A stretch of 58,474 nt of DNA, from contig JAWQRN010000009.1 in NCBI GenBank assembly GCA_033557685.1, forward strand, positions 1 through 58,474, given 5' to 3'. Shown piece by piece: positions 53,724 to 58,474 of this stretch. The notes beneath the pieces were generated by a model, which made no database searches, was not told the origin of the DNA, and was given only the letters and a program-made list of their open reading frames with translations. This DNA is from Sperchopsis tessellata (taxonomy: Eukaryota; Arthropoda; Insecta; Coleoptera; Hydrophilidae). The position numbers and the translations under genes were made by a program. Position 1 is the stretch's first letter. Each line of letters opens with the position of its first letter.

Positions 53724-55707
53724 AGCTCTTGAGAATCACTTTTATACATTACAAAATAACATTTCTTACATCCAGTTATGTGTACTTGTCCTTGAATTTG
53801 GTAGTAGTAATCATAGTTACGCTTCAACTGAAGCTCAGTATCATGTAGCTCTACGCACAAGTTCAGCTTCCTGTAATGACTCCGGCTTGGGCAACTTTGT
53901 AAAGATATTTTACTTCCAGTAATTCCTCTTCACCAATTAGTCCATCTGGGGTAGAACCTGCAAATATACATTCATACATATCCAAAATTAGATGCAGTTA
54001 GCCTATGTTTCCTGGAGGTTACAAACAAGGGATGTTCAAACTGACCGACAGTATTTAGTGCAAAATTTTTCCGCTCTTTACTAATCTTAAGATTATTTAA
54101 AAGTTGCTGACATTCATCATTGACTTGCTCGTTCGTCAATGGAGGCTGCTCCGCAGCAATACTATAATCTAGATTTCGTTTGGCTGAAACAGTAATAATT
54201 TTCTTCCTCGATTTTGTAGGGCAAGCATTTCTGCAACCATAAATTTTTTTAAATGTTTGCTAGGACCTTGGTTAAATAATGTTCTCCATGGCTGTTGATG
54301 CTACATAAATCTTTTATTATGTCTCAATGCAGCTAAATAGCACCTCGTTTGAAAAAATCTCCTTTGGGTTAAGTTTATTATTTTGCCCATATTAAAACGA
54401 GCTAAAATATTCATAAAAAGTTCGGCTCTATTATTGGTATCATCATCTATAAGCTAATTAACCTTGCGCAGGATTAAATTAACTGCACCAAAAATATGTG
54501 TATAGAAGTAACTACTCTTATAATTGTAAAGAGTACTGTATGAATGTTCTTTCCGGATGGAAACCGTGTAGAGGCTCTGACAAGTGCTGATGTTTTGTCC
54601 ACTAAAGTAAAGAGTACTATTTAACTCCCCAAGTTAATCACAATAGTCTTCCTTACAAGTTCAGTGTTATCCAAATACATGGTCACGTCCATTATTTATG
54701 TCACCTACCAACTGTGCATTGTCACCAAGCGCATTATTTAAAATGGCCATTTGTACAATTTTTTTTGAGTTCTTTAATTTTCTGGTATCCATTTTCATTG
54801 CATATATTTTTCCATAGTTTTTAATAACATTCTCTCCATAAATAACTTTTGTTTTTATATTAGCAAAGTCACTGGAATATCCGTCTGCCATAATTTTTTT
54901 AAACTGTAGTCTATGCATCTCAATGCTTGAATTAAATGCTTCTATAATTATATCAGCCTCCATACTAGAAGATGACGCTGCCCAGTTTTTGAAACATTTA
55001 TGTTCAAGTGGTGCGACACTTTTATTGTCAACTTTAGCACATATACAAAATTTATTTCTGACACCTAAAGAGAGCACTTTTCCGGATCCTTTCCCTATAC
55101 AACTGCTGCTCCAAAAACAGCGTTGAAACTGTGCCCATGTCCTTTGTTGACTGCCTTTTGATACTCCAATTTTCCCGCTTTCTTAATATCTTCTAAATAT
55201 GAAGATATGAGTATGTTATTTAGTTTCTCTTGGGATTCGTAAAACGTTGAGTTGGACATACATGGTATACCATTACGCTGACCAATTCCTCAAAATGCTT
55301 AAATTTGCTCCCTGTAGCAAGAGTTCCCCATACTGCGGCCAAATTTATTGACGAGGAAGATTCTTTATGAGTAGAATTTTCGTATTCTCTTTCACACAAA
55401 CTACATTTTAAAGTTATTGTACTTGATAATCCTAATTTTCTTTCCGAAATTACCTCCACATTTCTTCCCGTACGCAAACTTGAATCATCTGCCTCTTCAC
55501 TGACCATTTAATTACATAGTCTATATCAACAATTCTATTGCCAGATATAATTTGTTGCTGTTTTTCACTTTCCACACATAGTTGATGCTGCATTATGTCT
55601 TCGTACTCCTCTTCTGTTCCCCAAACATTACATGCATTTTTGTCATCTTCTATAAATTTTGGTGTTGAAGCTTCTAAAGCCTGGTGTACAATTTCTTTAT
55701 CAGACAT
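53724..55707 (-). pseudogene. Mutator-like (MULE) transposase with C-terminal YqaJ-type nuclease domain, degenerate
   Basis: All minus strand. 55707-55450 and 55507-55220 encode the N-terminal part (GNRIVDIDYVI, ERKLGLSSTITLKCSLC, SINLAAVWGTLATGSKFKHF). 55190-55080 has a frameshifted GHGHSFNAVFGAAVV. 55077-54667 has LSLGVRNKFCICA, HKCFKNWAASSSSMEADIII and the degraded MADGYSSDF (usually GDGDSS). 54440-54300 continues with NNRAELFMNILARFNMG. A YqaJ-type exonuclease domain follows: HRLTASNFG near 54000, PDGLIGEEELLEVK near 53950-53900, and LKRNYDYYYQIQGQVHITG at about 53830-53770. It is inactivated by stops, frameshifts and a nested 69-bp insertion at 54538. Confidence 0.8.
54526..54618 (+). 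mobile_element. Fold-back repeat family, copy H, with exact 12-bp target-site duplication
   Basis: A 69-bp piece (54538-54606) starts GTATGAATGTTCTTTCC and ends TTTTGTCCACTAAA. It is flanked by exact direct repeats of GTAAAGAGTACT (54526-54537 and 54607-54618). It inserted into the Mutator-like coding region. It is a single truncated arm, not a palindrome. Confidence 0.85.
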
Positions 55708-55734
55708 TCAAACATCTGGCAGAAGTACCAATCC

Positions 55735-56300
55735 TTTTGTTAATGGCTCATTCGATGGCATGTTGCGATCTATAAATAAATATATTTTTAATGAAAGAAG
55801 TAATTTGAATGACAAATATTTACATTGTGGTTAGAATTTATTTAGTAGATAAGAAATTCAATGAAAATTTAAAATGTACCATGTGTAAACAATATTGTCC
55901 CATAGTATTTCTGAATCAAATAAGTTAAAAAGCAATAATAAATATTCACTTATTAATAACACTTATTACATTAATCATAAATTCATAACAGTTTTTATTT
56001 AAAAATACTAACATACCTATAAATGAAAGTACTGTGAATGATGGATTGAATGGAGAAATGTATCTTGTTCTCGTTGGGGCATGTAAAGAAAACGAGTAGA
56101 GTTAGAGAAAAAATAGTTGAATGATGTTCGAGAAAATTTAAAAAGAAGATGTAAAGTAGAAAAGATGGGAAGTGTTTATGCCACAAGTTTTTGTTAGTTT
56201 TTCATTTTTAGGAAACGTACAATGCACTCACCACTTGACCAGCGGTCACACGTTTCAAAACTTCCAACCTAATTCTCCTGACATCTGAAAAAGTCAGTTA
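55735..56300. other. Intergenic AT-rich DNA
   Basis: No recognised gene. It may include the terminal part of the Mutator-like element, but I could not find long terminal inverted repeats. Confidence 0.55.
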
Positions 56301-56310
56301 TCTACTTGTT

Positions 56311-56443
56311 ATTTTAATATTTGATAAATCAAATATCAAGCAAACCAGCCAAGTCTATATATTAAATACAGAAAGGAACTACGCATCTCAAAATGATGGG
56401 AAACAAACCGAATTGCAGTGGACACGTGTTTAAGTCATTAAGA
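56311..56443. mobile_element. Diverged reverse-orientation copy of the 10082-10245 MITE
   Basis: ATTTTAATATTTGATAAATC at 56311 followed by AAATATCAAGCAAACCAGCC, then TACAGAAAGGAACTACG and GCAGTGGACACGTGT follow the reverse complement of the intron-3 MITE in order. The far terminal repeat is missing. Confidence 0.75.
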
Positions 56444-56620
56444 CGTCATCAGCACTGCCCTTGTTAGTAATTAGCTGTATCCCACGAACGAATACATGTT
56501 TCATTCCTTGTGTATATGCTTTGAGATCGTGAGTGAGCATATTATAAGTTGCAATTGAATCATCATAACGCTAATTAGATATTAATCTACACGAAATTGC
56601 CATTTTCGCAATAGAATAAA

Positions 56621-56712
56621 AATTTGTTGCTTCCTTGGCCGTACATGCTTGGTATTTGATTTAGCAGATATTAAAATAAAACATTCATGTACGGCCAAGG
56701 AAGCAACAAATT
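56621..56712. repeat. Palindrome with exact 27-bp arms
   Basis: 56621-56647 (AATTTGTTGCTTCCTTGGCC, then GTACATG) is an exact inverted copy of 56686-56712. A nearly identical motif lies beside the intron-3 MITE at 10058-10077, so this is probably the outer terminus of a larger MITE family. Confidence 0.85.
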
Positions 56713-56714
56713 CT

Positions 56715-57600
56715 AATCTACTTGCTCCAACACCCTACCTTTTAACCTTATTCCACATTCAGTTCCTTTGCATTTCTCTCAAACACCATCATTTTCATTT
56801 TATCTACATTTACTGTATAGTCCATTCTCTCTGTTGTTTGTAACATCCCATTTAAGTTATTTGTAGCTCATCTGAATTCTCACTTAGTATCACTGCATCA
56901 TTTTCATACAGAACAGTTACATACTATTACTTCATCGCTGTCCGTGCAATATTATTAAAAGCTAAGTAGACATGGCATATCCTTGACGGACCCCTTGTTT
57001 TGTTGCTAACCATTTGTTCACCTTTCCATTGATCCTTAAAGCTTACTCCCTAATTAAAAACATAAATAGCTTTCACAAAACTCTCATGAGCACCATATTT
57101 TCTAAAAATGCTCCGAAGTAGTAGCCTATTTTCACAATCATAAGCATCTCTAGGTTAACAAATGTACTGTATAATGCTTTTTTTACATCCATATAAATAT
57201 TTTTTTCTACCACATGTTACAAACTAAAAATTTGATCGTTTTATAATTTGCCTGGCATAAATCCATATTGTATATCCCAAGCTCCCAATTTTATAATGTT
57301 GTCTCCTTTTCAAATAATTACATTCCCAAATATGTATCCTGTAATGCTCTTCAAACTTACTGCTCTATAATTCTTGAAATCAAACTTATCACCCTTCCCT
57401 TTATAAAGTGAGGACACCATTCTTCCAATCAGCTAGCACTTGGTATGCATGCATTAAATAACTTATGTAACCGCTTAACCACTACTTCTTCATATTTCTA
57501 CATGTTACTAGTGATGGCCCAATCCTACAGCTTTCCCATTTTTAAAATTTTTAATCATACTCATAACTTCTTCTTCAGTGATATTCAGACTGTCACCCAC
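56715..57600 (-). pseudogene. Non-LTR reverse-transcriptase fragment with mutated active site
   Basis: The minus strand reads VVKRLHKLFNACIPSA, DWKNGV, LYKGKGDKFDFKNYRAVSL (57480-57350), then a degraded AYDCENRLLLRSIFRKYGAH (about 57150-57090), QGVRQGYAMST (57000-56960) and VLYENDAVILSENSDELQ (about 56915-56860). The last block is the RT active site, usually YADD, here YEND, so one of the two catalytic Asp is lost. Stops and frameshifts are frequent. It resembles R1/RTE-type LINE ORF2. Confidence 0.75.
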
Positions 57601-57858
57601 AGTTTGTTAATTCACTGCACATCAATCCGTAGTACCACTCAATAAATTTTGAAAATATTATCTATTTCTTTCTTTTAAAACTTCCTAATTCTTGTCACCT
57701 TGATAATTCAAACTTCGAGCAAAGCGCCCAAGTCATTATATTTTTATTAGAACGTAAATATTTATATTTAAAATAATACAATAAATATTTAATTATATAC
57801 TTTGTTAATATTGATAATGTAATAGAAATACAATTCTGCATAAATTACAATGTGAAAT
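57600..57858. other. AT-rich spacer
   Basis: Nothing recognised between the RT fragment and the Tc1 fragment. Confidence 0.6.
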
Positions 57859-58260
57859 TTAATATAAAAATAGCTTTAATACATGCTTTTTATATTTCGT
57901 GGGATTGCCTCTTTGCTTAATAGCTGGATCTAATCTTTTTGGCATGGAATGAACAAGTGATTCAGTATAATGTCCTCCATTATTCATTTTTTCATTACTT
58001 GTGATGACATGCTTTCTAATTTTTCTATCTAAATAATCCCACACATACTCTATGGGATTCAAATCGGAAAATTATAAAGGAATCATAGCCATATGCTTAG
58101 GATGTTGTTTCTGTTGGAAACTCTTGTTCCTACCAAGACCTAATTTTTCCACACTAGGTAGTAAATCGGCTTTAATTATATCTAAATATACCCAACTATG
58201 CATGATTTGATCTATAGGCTAGATTGTATTATTAGAGTCTAAGTTCCGCCATAGCCAAAG
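57859..58260 (-). pseudogene. Tc1-like transposase C-terminal fragment
   Basis: On the minus strand about 58240 gives GYGG, 58170-58145 LLPSVEKLGL, 58110 FQQKQHPKHMA, and 58075-57859 LNPIEYVWDYLDRKIRKHV with VHSMPKRLDPAIKQRGNPTK. This is the Tc1 order FQQDNDPKHTA, SPDLNPIEHLWDELDRRVRK, SMPRRxxAVIKAKGGPTKY, including the third catalytic Glu of DDE. In the second block QQDND is QQKQH, so the second catalytic Asp is lost, and a stop lies before SDLNP. Confidence 0.85.
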
Positions 58261-58419
58261 ACGCATAACATCAGATAATTAAAGTACACATTTAGAGAGA
58301 AGCATGTTAATTTAGTAAATTTCTCATTCTGTAATTAATTTTTGAACATGAAATAAAATACAACAACTATAATATCCGAAGAAAATAACATTACCAATAT
58401 ATGAATGGTTAAGAAAGAT

Positions 58420-58421
<2 letters not shown>

Positions 58422-58463
<42 letters not shown>
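58422..58463. repeat. AT microsatellite at the window end
   Basis: About 42 bases of uninterrupted AT, followed by A/T-rich sequence to the end of the window. Confidence 0.95.
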
Positions 58464-58469
<6 letters not shown>

Positions 58470-58474
58470 TATTT

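Overview
The window is eukaryotic, almost certainly from an insect or other arthropod. It is strongly AT-rich, its genes are split by GT-AG introns, and it is packed with decayed transposable elements of insect-type families. I cannot name the species. The element mix (Gypsy, several non-LTR clades, Penelope-like, Tc1, mariner, pogo/Tigger, a DDE family with an N-terminal helix-turn-helix, and a Mutator-like element with a YqaJ nuclease) would suit a large-genome hemimetabolous insect, but that is inference.

The only host gene I can support is one complete retinoblastoma-family gene (pocket protein; insect Rbf, most like vertebrate p107/p130). It runs on the + strand from the ATG at 4247 to the TAA at 50630. 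I reconstructed 18 coding exons: 4247-4384, 4460-4593, 9329-9532, 13789-13979, 14035-14331, 24843-24929, 25220-25251, 30408-30580, 35170-35371, 35430-35633, 35742-35904, 42150-42290, 42363-42511, 46555-46734, 48961-49075, 49142-49260, 49957-50118 and 50472-50630. All junctions are GT-AG, every phase agrees, and the sum is 2850 nt, giving 949 residues plus stop. The protein has an N-terminal cyclin-like domain, pocket A, a spacer with a cyclin-docking motif, pocket B, and a C-terminal region with CDK sites. The upstream flank carries E2F-type sites, which fits the E2F feedback known for this family.

Layout. 1-2952: a fold-back repeat, then a Jockey-like non-LTR fragment joined head to tail with a Gypsy gag-protease-RT fragment, both on the minus strand. 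2953-4246: intergenic DNA and promoter. 4247-50630: the pocket-protein gene. Its seven introns of 4 to 10.5 kb hold most of the element insertions, while short introns of 55-108 nt group neighbouring exons. 50631-53230: 3' UTR and featureless AT-rich DNA. 53231-58474: a fold-back repeat, a degenerate Mutator-like element with a YqaJ nuclease domain, palindromic repeats, a non-LTR reverse-transcriptase fragment, a Tc1 transposase fragment and an AT microsatellite.

Every transposable-element coding region I can read has stops, frameshifts, truncation or lost catalytic residues. The host gene has none of these. Most intronic elements with readable orientation are antisense to the gene. The most unusual signals are a fold-back repeat family with long, variable target-site duplications; the Mutator-YqaJ element; a pogo-type element with two other elements nested inside it; and two possible protein variants of the host gene, one from a tandem splice acceptor and one from an in-frame intron at the pocket-B loop.
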